Source: JAZLIL01 sp045617405
GTDB taxonomy: Bacteria; Bacillota; Clostridia; Lachnospirales; Lachnospiraceae
NCBI GenBank assembly: GCA_045617405.1
Contig: JAZLIL010000194.1
Location: forward strand, 1-20,924
Direction: 5' to 3'
Length of the DNA stretch: 20,924 bases
Positions 1 through 7,616 of this stretch are shown here, piece by piece. Numbering within the stretch: the first letter of the stretch is position 1; every line of letters begins with the position of its first letter. Below the pieces are notes generated by a model. That model worked only from the letters and a program-made list of their open reading frames with translations, was not told the origin of the DNA and made no database searches. The translations under genes and the position numbers were made by a program.

Positions 1-1
1 G

Positions 2-670
2 TGTATCGGGAGATTTGCTTTCCCCATTTATGCCTTGCTTCTTGCGGAGGGATACAGGCATTTTAAGGATGATCCGAAAAGGTTCTCAAAGCATTTATGC
101 GACTATGTGGTTCTGACTCTGATTTCCGAACTTGCCTATGACCTTCTTGAGGCCAGACCTTTTACCTGGAGCAATATGATCAGCTCCCAAAGCAACATGA
201 TTACGCTTTTGATTGCTTTCCTTGGTCTGATAGCAATTGACAAGTGGAAAAAGAACCCCCTGCCGTTGTTTTCGGTGATTTTGCTCACAGCATTTTCTAC
301 TTTCTTTATTCAATCAAATTACAAATTTGCAGGAGTTCTTTTGGTATATGCATTCTATTTCTATCTGAATTGGGCCATGGATCATGATAGAAGCTACCTG
401 CAGCGTTTTGGAATGCTGCTTTTGATTATGATTGTTTATCTGTCGATTTATCATTGGGCACGTTATGATTTCTGTGATTGGAACAAATATGTCACAAAGC
501 TGATCGGCAACAATAAGTACTGGTATCTTACCCATATAGCTGTTGCCGGATTACTGGCAGCGTATACCGGGGAACTCGGATACAGCTCAAAACAATTCAA
601 AACAGTATACAAATGGTTCTACCCGGCTCATCTTGCTGTTCTTGCCATGATCTCTTTGGGACTGGGTTAG
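2..670 (+). CDS. TraX-family multi-spanning membrane protein, 5'-truncated by the window edge
   Basis: The frame is open from base 2, so the first visible ATG/TTG codons are internal and the true start lies left of the window. The 222 visible residues are strongly hydrophobic, with several membrane segments. The first visible residues, IGRFAFPIYALLLAEGYRHF, match the conserved TraX-family signature (IGR-x-AFPIF-x-LLVEGF). The C-terminal end (WFYPAHLAVLAMISLGLG) matches the family's closing FYPxH motif. In F plasmid TraX acetylates pilin; the abundant Firmicute chromosomal members have no settled role and are often annotated as TraX or as acyltransferase-like. No conjugation genes are nearby, so a role in conjugation is not supported here. 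The family call is firm; the substrate is unknown. Confidence 0.85.
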   Translation, partial: CIGRFAFPIYALLLAEGYRHFKDDPKRFSKHLCDYVVLTLISELAYDLLEARPFTWSNMISSQSNMITLLIAFLGLIAIDKWKKNPLPLFSVILLTAFSTFFIQSNYKFAGVLLVYAFYFYLNWAMDHDRSYLQRFGMLLLIMIVYLSIYHWARYDFCDWNKYVTKLIGNNKYWYLTHIAVAGLLAAYTGELGYSSKQFKTVYKWFYPAHLAVLAMISLGLG

Positions 671-687
671 GAAATTAAGAGGAAGAA

Positions 688-750
688 ATGGTAAAGTATT
701 TTGATATAAACAGCTCCGATGTCAGTACTAATGGCCTGCTCCGCTCATAA
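688..750 (+). CDS. possible 20-residue peptide or gene remnant
   Basis: A 20-codon frame starts with ATG shortly after a purine-rich AAGAGG sequence that could act as a ribosome binding site, though the spacing is short. It sits 17 bases after the TraX stop and ends just before the -35 box of the next promoter. The peptide (MVKYFDINSS...) has no signal peptide or membrane segment, and I do not recognise it. It could be the surviving 5' end of a gene lost from between TraX and the lipoprotein, or chance. Support is weak. Confidence 0.2.
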   Translation: MVKYFDINSSDVSTNGLLRS

Positions 751-757
751 GTCGGCA

Positions 758-787
758 TTGACAGAATATGACAGCAAAGAGTATAAT
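758..787 (+). promoter_or_regulatory. consensus sigma-70/sigma-A promoter for the lipoprotein-kinase pair
   Basis: TTGACA at 758-763 and TATAAT at 782-787 both match consensus perfectly, with an 18-bp spacer. Transcription would begin near 794, leaving a leader of roughly 115 bases before the lipoprotein ATG at 912. This is the best promoter match in the window and implies strong basal transcription of the sensory pair. Confidence 0.75.
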
Positions 788-812
788 GAAATGTGAGAAA
801 GAGCTTGGCAAT

Positions 813-847
813 CGTAAAATGCGATAGTTTGTAAACTGCTTTTTACG
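813..847 (+). other. imperfect hairpin in the lipoprotein mRNA leader
   Basis: CGTAAAA (813-819) can pair with TTTTACG (841-847). Inside it, AGTTT and AAACT form a second perfect arm around a GT loop, with GC/GC pairs and a small bulge between the arms. The stem is AT-rich, is followed by TTTTACC rather than a clean T-run, and lies between the consensus promoter and the start codon. It could be an mRNA-stability element, a weak attenuator or an operator-like palindrome. I do not recognise a riboswitch class. Confidence 0.4.
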
Positions 848-911
848 TTTTACCAATAGGAATGAAGATGGTTGCTGTAAGAGGTTGTTGGTTTTCCAAG
901 AGGTGAATGTT

Positions 912-2225
912 ATGAAGAAAAGTATTGTGTTGGTATTGGCAGTAACTTTGTTGTGCGGATTACTTTGCGGATGCGGGGCGAAGCAAAAGGAACAGGTTAA
1001 TGTAATCATCAAGCTTCCGGCATTGACAATGCCGACATTAAACGATCCTGAGTGTAAACAGACAGGTGACTTTATTAAAAAGGCCTGGGACCGGTTTGCG
1101 GCACAGTACGAAAAGTATGATGTCACATCGGATATTGTTATTTTTGAGCAAACGGAGTATCAAAAGAACATCGTTGACTGTTACGGAAAAGCGAACGGCG
1201 CGGACATGATGTTTGGCGGGTATTTTACCATTTCCGGATATATCTACGACGGATATGCCGTTCCGTTTGATGACATTATTACAGATGGGATTAAATCCGA
1301 ATTCAGTGACAGCACGTGGGCGCAGTCAAAGGGAAATAACGGGAAGACATATCTGATGCCTTTCTACGCACTTCAGAATATTCTTTCTTACAATAAGGAT
1401 ATGCTTAAGCAGTGCGGACTTGATGAATACTGTTATGATGATGAGGCTATCCACGGATGGAGTCTTGATGATTGGGAAATCATCCTTTCAACACTTTCAG
1501 AAAAGCTTCCTGAGGGGCAGTATCCGATGATGATGTATGCAGCCAACAATCAGGGTGATACACATACAATGATTCAGCTCAGATGTAAGGGAAGCAGCTT
1601 CTTTAATGAAGAAGGACTGTTTAATATTAATACTCCCGAAGGAATTGCAGCACTCTCGTGGATTAAGGATAACTATGATAGGGGCTATTATCCTCAGAAC
1701 GCCGAGATGCTTTCAATTACTGATAATCAGGAACTCTTTGCCAACGGAGAGTTCGCCTTTTATGTTTATAATACTGCTCTTGCAATGTACTCAGAACAGC
1801 TCAATCTGGGATTCGTCAACTTCCCCGGAAGCACTGAGGACGGTGTAAGCAGTAACTGGCTTACAGGATTTATGGCATTTGATAACGGAAATCCTAAGAA
1901 GGTTGAAGTAATTAAGGATTTCATCAAGTACATTTACGAGACTCCTGAGCTTATGGAATACAGTACCGGCGGAGTTCCCTGTTCGAAGACTGTAAGTGAA
2001 AAGTATAAGGATCAGATTAAGATGTCTGATGAATTCCTAAAGAATGAAGTAAATGCGGTTGATTTTACGGCAAACAACCCTAACTGGGCAGGTGTAAGAG
2101 AAGCATTCTGGCCTCACATAAATGCTTTGCTTACCGGAGAAGAAACAGCTGAAGAAGCTGCTGCGGGTATTGATGCGGGTTGCAATGCAGCCATTACCTC
2201 AGTAGAAAGAAAGCTTCATGAGTAA
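912..2225 (+). CDS. extracellular sugar-binding lipoprotein, ABC family-1 solute-binding protein
   Basis: This 437-residue protein has a lipoprotein signal: MKK, a hydrophobic stretch rich in Leu and Val, then the lipobox LCGC, which puts the lipidated cysteine at residue 21. The mature part has the length and texture of family-1 carbohydrate-binding proteins. The features supporting this are an early D/A-rich F-x-Y-x-x-x-x-K region, the LMPFYALQNILSYNKDML motif (LP-x-...-x-YYNKDL in the family), a W-x-DDWE-x-IL block (usually 'TWDEL'), and FMAFDNGNPKKVEVIKDFIKYIYE near the end, as in 'FLKFLTS'. ATG 912 is chosen over a TTG further upstream because AAGAGGTG lies just before it and the signal peptide starts there. 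No permease or ATPase of a sugar importer follows; a hybrid kinase does, 114 bases downstream. A sensory role is therefore at least as likely as uptake. The ligand cannot be predicted. Confidence 0.9.
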   Translation: MKKSIVLVLAVTLLCGLLCGCGAKQKEQVNVIIKLPALTMPTLNDPECKQTGDFIKKAWDRFAAQYEKYDVTSDIVIFEQTEYQKNIVDCYGKANGADMMFGGYFTISGYIYDGYAVPFDDIITDGIKSEFSDSTWAQSKGNNGKTYLMPFYALQNILSYNKDMLKQCGLDEYCYDDEAIHGWSLDDWEIILSTLSEKLPEGQYPMMMYAANNQGDTHTMIQLRCKGSSFFNEEGLFNINTPEGIAALSWIKDNYDRGYYPQNAEMLSITDNQELFANGEFAFYVYNTALAMYSEQLNLGFVNFPGSTEDGVSSNWLTGFMAFDNGNPKKVEVIKDFIKYIYETPELMEYSTGGVPCSKTVSEKYKDQIKMSDEFLKNEVNAVDFTANNPNWAGVREAFWPHINALLTGEETAEEAAAGIDAGCNAAITSVERKLHE

Positions 2226-2301
2226 TTGATATCCGAAGAAAAGAAATTGATGCCGGTTGTGAGTAATTGATATCCGAAGAAATGAAATTGATGCCTGTTG
2301 C
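2220..2301 (+). repeat. 41-bp tandem duplication spanning the lipoprotein stop codon
   Basis: Two adjacent 41-bp units (2220-2260 and 2261-2301) differ at only three positions. Each begins GAGTAATTGATATCCGAAGA. In the first copy GAG TAA is the last sense codon region and stop of the lipoprotein gene, so the duplication starts at the end of the coding sequence. A degraded third start may be present: GAGTAGTGATATGATTAAGA at 2330-2349 resembles the unit start and contains the kinase ATG at 2340. The array fills most of the gap before the kinase gene. Confidence 0.9.
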
Positions 2302-2339
2302 ATTGAAGAAAGATAGAATGCCGATTTTGGAGTAGTGAT

Positions 2340-4976
2340 ATGATTAAGAGCACAATCTTAAAGAAAAAGAATAATCCTGTCGCTATTATTATTATTATTA
2401 TTATGGCGCTTTTTCTGGTGCTGTCTCTTTGGCTTGTTTATCGAAAAGTTACTGAAAGAATAGTAGATTATAACGTAAAAGTCATGAAAGAGATTTCTGT
2501 TCACGATAATAGAGCTGTAGAACATAGTATCGCGAATAGACTTGAATCATTACATGCAATAAGCATGGAACTGGAAAAGAGCAATCCGGATTCAATGCAG
2601 GAGGCACAGCTTATACTGCGTGATCATTTGAAGTATTTAAAAGATGCAAGGAATCTTTTGCTTTTGGATGAAATCGGAACTGTATATAAGGATACCGGTC
2701 TTATTGAAAAGGACGAAATAGTTAAAGAGTATTGTGATAACCGTGAGGGTGAATTTGTTGTCCGTTATAACAGGGTTAAAGAAATATATGAAATGAATCG
2801 CGAATGTCTTCTAATGGCGGTTCCGGTTAATATTACCATTGACGGAACGCATATCACGAATGTCCTGGCATTGATGAATATCGACGCCATCAAGGATGAA
2901 TTAAAAGTCGACAGTTACGAAGGAAGAGGCTTCAGTTCAATTATTGACAGAGACGGAAATTATATTGTCAATGTCAATGATATGCATTCTCTGTACAGCT
3001 ATGACAGCTTCTTCGAGGATATGAAGAATGCCAAGATAAAGGGGTATGGTACTGCTCAGAATTTTCTGGATGCTCTCGGGGCTTTAGATGGTACTGATGG
3101 ATTGCTTTTCGCGCAGTATGAGTTTAAGGGAATCGATTATGCGGTTACAGTAGTCGATATCCCCACTACTGACTGGTATTTTCTTACCAATGTTCCGATG
3201 AACATCTTCAGAGAACAATCTAATGCAATTATGGCTGTTTTTGCAGTGCTTGTTGTTGTTATCCTGATAGTGTTTGCAGGTTTGGGATATATGGTATTCA
3301 GAAACCGCAGACAGCATTTGCTGCTAAAGGCCGCTGATGAGCGTGAGAAGAATATTGAGATTATTGAAAAGCAGAATGAGGAACTGGAGATACAGCATGA
3401 CAAACTTGAAAAGGCTTTGGCGATGGCAGAATCTGCATCCAGGGCAAAGACAACATTCCTCAATAATATGTCTCATGATATCAGAACGCCTATGAATGCG
3501 ATTATCGGTTATACGGGAATGGCTGAGACGCATATAGACAATAAGGAGCAGGTACTAAGTTTTCTCAATAAGATAAGTAAATCATCGAATCATTTGCTGT
3601 CACTTATTAACGATGTCCTTGATATGTCCCGTATTGAATCCGGAAAGATGACGCTTAATGAAAAGGCAGAAAGCCTGTCTGAAATAGTGCATACTCTTCG
3701 TGATATTGTTCAGTCTGATATTCGTGCTAAGAATATGGAGCTGTTTATTGACGTAGACAGTATTAAGGATGAGACGGTTATCTGCGATAAGCTGCGGCTT
3801 AATCAGGTACTACTTAATATCCTATCCAATGCCATTAAGTACACACAATCCGGCGGCAGTGTTTCCGTTCGTATTAGACAGGATGGCGTGGATGAGGACG
3901 GCCGCGGAAAGTATGAATTCAGGGTTAAAGATAATGGTATGGGAATGAGTGCGGAGTTTCTTACCACAATATTTGACCCGTTTACAAGAGTCAATTCTAC
4001 GACTGTCAGCGGAATTCAGGGTACCGGTCTCGGGATGGCTATTACCCAAAATATCGTTGAATTAATGGGTGGTGCCATTGTGGTTGAGAGTGAAGAAGGG
4101 AAGGGCACGGAGGTTATTCTTAATTTCAATTTCAAACTTAAGGATAAATCTGAAGGGATAGAAGCTATTCCTGAGCTTAAAGGTGCAAAGAGCCTTGTTG
4201 TTGATGACGATATGATGGCATGCAACAATATTTCCAAGATGCTGACGGATGCAGGCCTTCAAAGCGAGTGGTGCGTATCAGGCAAGGAGGCACTGTTCAG
4301 AAGCGAAGAAGCTTATAAAACCGGAAATCAGTACAAAGTTTACATTATTGACTGGCTGATGCCTGACATGAACGGCGTTGAAACTGCAAGAAGAATCAGG
4401 CGTGTTGTTGGAAATGATTCACCGATTATTATTCTGACGGCGTACGACTGGTCTGACATTGAGGAAGAAGCTAAAGAGGCCGGGGTAACAGGATTTGTTT
4501 CAAAACCCATGTTCCCGTCGGATCTTCGAAGGGCTTTGCTTGATGCTTGCGGAATTGATGATGGCAGCAGGCATAAGGAAGAAGTAAAATATGATTTTGC
4601 CGGTAAGAAGGTTCTGCTTGTAGAAGATAATGAAATGAACAGAGAAATTGCAACGGATATTCTGGAAGAAGCCGGTTTTATTATTGATACGGCAGTAGAC
4701 GGAACGATTGCTGTTGAAAAGGTCAGAAATTCAAAACCGGGTGATTACGACCTTATTCTGATGGATGTGCAGATGCCCATAATGGATGGTTATGAAGCAA
4801 CAAGGCAGATTAGGGCGATAAAAGATATTCAGCTTTCAAATATCACCATTATCGCAATGACAGCCAATGCTTTTGAAGAGGATAGGATAGCAGCCATAGA
4901 ATCGGGAATGAATGGACATATTTCAAAGCCGGTAAATGTTAAGGTTCTTAAATCGATTCTGGCGAGGTATCTGTGA
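2340..4976 (+). CDS. membrane hybrid sensor histidine kinase with two C-terminal receiver domains
   Basis: 878 residues. A membrane segment at about 13-33 (beginning with six consecutive Ile codons) and a second at about 296-319 enclose an extracytoplasmic sensor of about 260 residues. Its ...PTTDWYFLTNVP ending is typical of Cache-type ectodomains. A coiled coil (about 322-365) leads to the HisKA box FLNNMSHDIRTPMNAI with phospho-acceptor His379. The HATPase domain then shows an N box (LLNILSNAIKYT), DNGMGM and GTGLGMAI. Receiver 1 has VVDDDMM and phospho-acceptor Asp671 in IIDWLMP. Receiver 2 has LVEDNEMNR and Asp809 in LMDVQMP. Both receivers keep the switch Thr (LTAYD, MTANA) and the conserved Lys (SKP). 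GGAG at 2329-2332, seven bases before ATG 2340, supports the start. There is no HPt domain, and the window holds no DNA-binding regulator, so phosphoryl groups must pass to a partner encoded elsewhere. Co-transcription with the lipoprotein is likely. Confidence 0.95.
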   Translation: MIKSTILKKKNNPVAIIIIIIMALFLVLSLWLVYRKVTERIVDYNVKVMKEISVHDNRAVEHSIANRLESLHAISMELEKSNPDSMQEAQLILRDHLKYLKDARNLLLLDEIGTVYKDTGLIEKDEIVKEYCDNREGEFVVRYNRVKEIYEMNRECLLMAVPVNITIDGTHITNVLALMNIDAIKDELKVDSYEGRGFSSIIDRDGNYIVNVNDMHSLYSYDSFFEDMKNAKIKGYGTAQNFLDALGALDGTDGLLFAQYEFKGIDYAVTVVDIPTTDWYFLTNVPMNIFREQSNAIMAVFAVLVVVILIVFAGLGYMVFRNRRQHLLLKAADEREKNIEIIEKQNEELEIQHDKLEKALAMAESASRAKTTFLNNMSHDIRTPMNAIIGYTGMAETHIDNKEQVLSFLNKISKSSNHLLSLINDVLDMSRIESGKMTLNEKAESLSEIVHTLRDIVQSDIRAKNMELFIDVDSIKDETVICDKLRLNQVLLNILSNAIKYTQSGGSVSVRIRQDGVDEDGRGKYEFRVKDNGMGMSAEFLTTIFDPFTRVNSTTVSGIQGTGLGMAITQNIVELMGGAIVVESEEGKGTEVILNFNFKLKDKSEGIEAIPELKGAKSLVVDDDMMACNNISKMLTDAGLQSEWCVSGKEALFRSEEAYKTGNQYKVYIIDWLMPDMNGVETARRIRRVVGNDSPIIILTAYDWSDIEEEAKEAGVTGFVSKPMFPSDLRRALLDACGIDDGSRHKEEVKYDFAGKKVLLVEDNEMNREIATDILEEAGFIIDTAVDGTIAVEKVRNSKPGDYDLILMDVQMPIMDGYEATRQIRAIKDIQLSNITIIAMTANAFEEDRIAAIESGMNGHISKPVNVKVLKSILARYL

Positions 4977-5034
4977 CAGTAATATGCGTATTAAAAACTC
5001 GTTTTCGGGTTAGTGGTTTGACTATTTGGCACAG

Positions 5035-5076
5035 GAGAGGGTAAGCCGTTTTATCATGAGACGACTTACTCTTTTT
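5035..5076 (+). terminator. intrinsic terminator after the hybrid kinase gene
   Basis: GAGAGGGTAAGCCGT (5035-5049) pairs with ACGACTTACTCTTTTT (5061-5076) around a short AU-rich loop. There is one internal C/A mismatch and a few G-U pairs, and the 3' arm runs directly into T residues. It lies 58 bases after the kinase stop. Some of the T-run is consumed in the stem, so efficiency is uncertain. The following 5077-5195 stretch holds no gene I can support. Confidence 0.55.
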
Positions 5077-5195
5077 ATGAAAGTAAAGGCGCATAATGAT
5101 ACTACTGTCTTCCACCCCTTCTTTTCCTGCTGTATCTCGGATAGGACAGATAGGCACCGCAGGATTGACATACAACTACGGGAAGCCCTACTTTT

Positions 5196-5290
5196 AAGCG
5201 AGTCAATGTGTGTCTATTTGTTCAAATCCGACGAGAAAGCGAGTCAATGTGTGTCTATTTGTTCAAATCCGAAAGGGAGAACGAATCAAT
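5196..5290 (-). repeat. tandem repeat, about 41 bp per unit, spanning the permease stop codon
   Basis: The 36-bp sequences at 5196-5231 and 5237-5272 are identical and start 41 bp apart. Read on the minus strand, the first unit (5290-5249, 42 bp) is the coding end of the permease gene: ATTGATTCG, a variable middle, then TCGGATTTGAACAAATAG, which encodes SDLNK and the stop. The second unit (5248-5208, 41 bp) starts ATTGACTCG and repeats the SDLNK-stop sequence. A partial third unit (5207-5196) begins ATTGACTCG again. The array therefore arose by duplication of the gene's 3' end including its stop codon. Confidence 0.88.
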
Positions 5291-7609
5291 CCGTTTCAGT
5301 GCGATTTTTGTCATAATAAATGTTAATAGTGCAGTCGTAGTAATTGAAATCAGGCATGCAGCATAATTAACGTTGTTGAGGAAATAACTTTCATCAGAAT
5401 TCATTGAGGTGATAATAATGTGTCCCATAGCTATTCCAATCAGCACGCCCAATATTATACCGATTGCGGTTAGCAAAACAGTGTCCTTGTATATATACTT
5501 TCGTGCATGCTTTTTTGAATAGCCGTTTATCATAAGCGTTATCAATTCGCGTTTTTTTTCATCTACGAACATAACAAACAGATCAAGAAGAATGAATACT
5601 GCCATTAATACGGCAAGGACAATGTACAGGTATGCAAGAGCTGAACTCACACCGCTGAGGATAGAGAATGACCCTGACATAGTAGCATAATAGTCGGAAC
5701 AACCTACATATCCGTTTGTGTTTTCGAGCTCTTCAGACAAGGCTTCAAGCTCAGCTCCGCAAATATCAATGAAAAAAGTATTGAAAACTGCTTCGCAGCC
5801 GAAAACCTTTTTGTAGGCTTCTTCCGAGAAAATGATCCTCGGGCACTGCAAATAATACTCAAAAACACCATCAACAATTGCGGAATGCTCAACAGCTGCC
5901 GTGTCAATAAAGGTGACGGTATCACCTTTCTCTATTCCGTAATTGTTGGCAAATGCACAGCTCAGCCAAACGCCCTCATTGACAGAATGAAGTTGATTAT
6001 CCTGTGAATAAACGGAAAACATCTTATCAAAATCAGCATTCCCGACATTTAACGATGCCACCAAACTGCCGCCATCCGGTGTTTTCAGCCGCACGGCAGA
6101 TGAATAAAGATCTGAATATCGAATACCTTTTTTGTCAAGAAGCCCGGAAATATTCACAGATGCATCCTCACGAGACGGGTCATATATAATAATGCCTTTA
6201 TAGTCCTGGATATGCTCAAACTGGTAATTGAAACTGTTCTTTACAGAATTGTTGAAAGTAATTCCGCAGATAATCAGAGCAGTACATCCGGCTATTCCGA
6301 TTAAAGTTGCGCTAACCCTTCTGGAATCGGTAATGAGATTGTTTACTATGCATTTTGTAAAAAGCGATGTACGCTGCCAAAGAGACAATCGCTCAAACCA
6401 TTTTGCTTTGATCTTAGGGGGTTCTCCGCCGGACAGAAGTACTACGGTATTCATCTTTATTGTTGATGCACAGGCAATATATGCCGAAATACCGGTGCAG
6501 ATAATTTCTGCAGCAGACAGAAGGAGAGCATCACTTATCGAAAAATAGAATACGGGTATTTCAAACAGATATGTATTGTTCAATACGGAAAGGAACAACG
6601 GCTCTATAGCGAACCGGGCTAAGGAAATGCCAAGGACACATCCGATAAACGATGCCACGCCGGCATATAGAAGATAAGAAACCGTAATATCCATTTTGTA
6701 AAATCCAAGGGACTTTTTGGTTCCGATAAGTTTAATATCCTTGTAAACCAGTCTTGAAGCGGACGAAAAGCATACCAGAATACCAATTACAAGAAACATT
6801 AGAGCCATGTTTACCTTGAGCTGAGCGAACATGTCTATAATCACCTTGGAAATAGAGATGCTGGCATTATTACTTACGGTAAAAAGTGTATACACGGCAT
6901 CATTCCCAAAGACTTCCTTTATGATAAGCTCCACCTCTTCGGACGATTGAGCACTCTTTACAAGAAGCTTTGAATACCCTCTTAACAGATTCATATTGAA
7001 AGCATCCTTGTGAACAAACATTATACAATCTATCGGGGTGCCGGTAGCGGATGACGTTTCATAGCTTGCAGCTATCGCACTGATGTATTCGGGAGATTCG
7101 GCTAGTCCGCAGACTGTAAATTCATCGTGCTTAAGCACAGAGAACATACCTTCAGGGCTGAAAGATATTTTGTCTCCGATATCTATAGCATTCTTTTCTG
7201 CCCAGTTCTTTTCTACGACTATTTCTTCTGCATTTTCCGGAAGCCTTCCTTCTATCTGAGAAAGTTTGTTAATATCCGTCGTTACAGATTCTATCTTTGC
7301 CTGTGTCTGTTTGCCTCGAAGTTCAAAAGACCTGTAAAAGATGTTTCCGCCTTCTGCAGCACTAATGCCGGCTTTCTGTGTGAATGCCTCGATACTTTCT
7401 TCCGAAACAGGTACCGCGAACATTACCTCGTAATCGTGAAAATTGCATCTTTCAAGTTCGTTGTCAATTGACGTGGAAATAGCGATTCCGCTCCAGCTTA
7501 GTCCCGCAAAAATAGCTATTCCAAAAGTCACAAACATAATGATGGCAATGAAAGAGACCTTGTTTTCCGTTATTCTTTTGTATAGTTCAATCCACTGCGT
7601 TCTTTTCAT
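5255..7609 (-). CDS. FtsX/MacB-like ABC transporter permease with two extracytoplasmic domains
   Basis: 784 residues from ATG 7609. A TTG six codons upstream would extend it, but ATG lies just after the ATPase stop (TAA at 7619-7617), which fits translational coupling. The layout is that of a duplicated FtsX permease: membrane segment 1 near residue 20-45 (FIAIIMFVTFGIAIFAGLSW); a first extracellular domain of about 210 residues; three membrane segments (MALMFLVIGILVCFSSASRL, then YAGVASFIGCVLG and AAEIICTGISAYIA); a fifth segment near ATLIGIAGCTALIICGI; a second extracellular domain; and three closing segments that include YLYIVLAVLMAVFILLDL. This type exports peptides, lipids or antibiotics, or transmits force to the envelope, rather than importing solutes. 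It must pair with the GAF-ABC ATPase encoded immediately upstream. The cargo is not readable from sequence. Its 3' end is tandemly duplicated. Confidence 0.92.
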   Translation of the reverse strand: MKRTQWIELYKRITENKVSFIAIIMFVTFGIAIFAGLSWSGIAISTSIDNELERCNFHDYEVMFAVPVSEESIEAFTQKAGISAAEGGNIFYRSFELRGKQTQAKIESVTTDINKLSQIEGRLPENAEEIVVEKNWAEKNAIDIGDKISFSPEGMFSVLKHDEFTVCGLAESPEYISAIAASYETSSATGTPIDCIMFVHKDAFNMNLLRGYSKLLVKSAQSSEEVELIIKEVFGNDAVYTLFTVSNNASISISKVIIDMFAQLKVNMALMFLVIGILVCFSSASRLVYKDIKLIGTKKSLGFYKMDITVSYLLYAGVASFIGCVLGISLARFAIEPLFLSVLNNTYLFEIPVFYFSISDALLLSAAEIICTGISAYIACASTIKMNTVVLLSGGEPPKIKAKWFERLSLWQRTSLFTKCIVNNLITDSRRVSATLIGIAGCTALIICGITFNNSVKNSFNYQFEHIQDYKGIIIYDPSREDASVNISGLLDKKGIRYSDLYSSAVRLKTPDGGSLVASLNVGNADFDKMFSVYSQDNQLHSVNEGVWLSCAFANNYGIEKGDTVTFIDTAAVEHSAIVDGVFEYYLQCPRIIFSEEAYKKVFGCEAVFNTFFIDICGAELEALSEELENTNGYVGCSDYYATMSGSFSILSGVSSALAYLYIVLAVLMAVFILLDLFVMFVDEKKRELITLMINGYSKKHARKYIYKDTVLLTAIGIILGVLIGIAMGHIIITSMNSDESYFLNNVNYAACLISITTTALLTFIMTKIALKRIDSFSLSDLNK

Positions 7610-7616
7610 AATTTGA

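Noticed and set aside
728..1126. Minus-strand 132-codon frame opposite the lipoprotein start
   Set aside because: It overlaps the consensus promoter, leader and signal-peptide coding region of a clear gene and has no supporting motif.
5196..5272. Two identical 36-bp repeats with a 5-bp spacer, superficially CRISPR-like
   Set aside because: The spacing is far too short for CRISPR spacers, there are only two full copies, one copy encodes the end of the permease, and no cas genes are present. It is a tandem duplication.
5026..5316. Plus-strand 96-codon frame across the kinase-permease gap
   Set aside because: It reads through the terminator and the tandem repeat and overlaps the permease 3' end. 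Its repeated CVSICS/CVYLF-like peptide comes from the DNA duplication.
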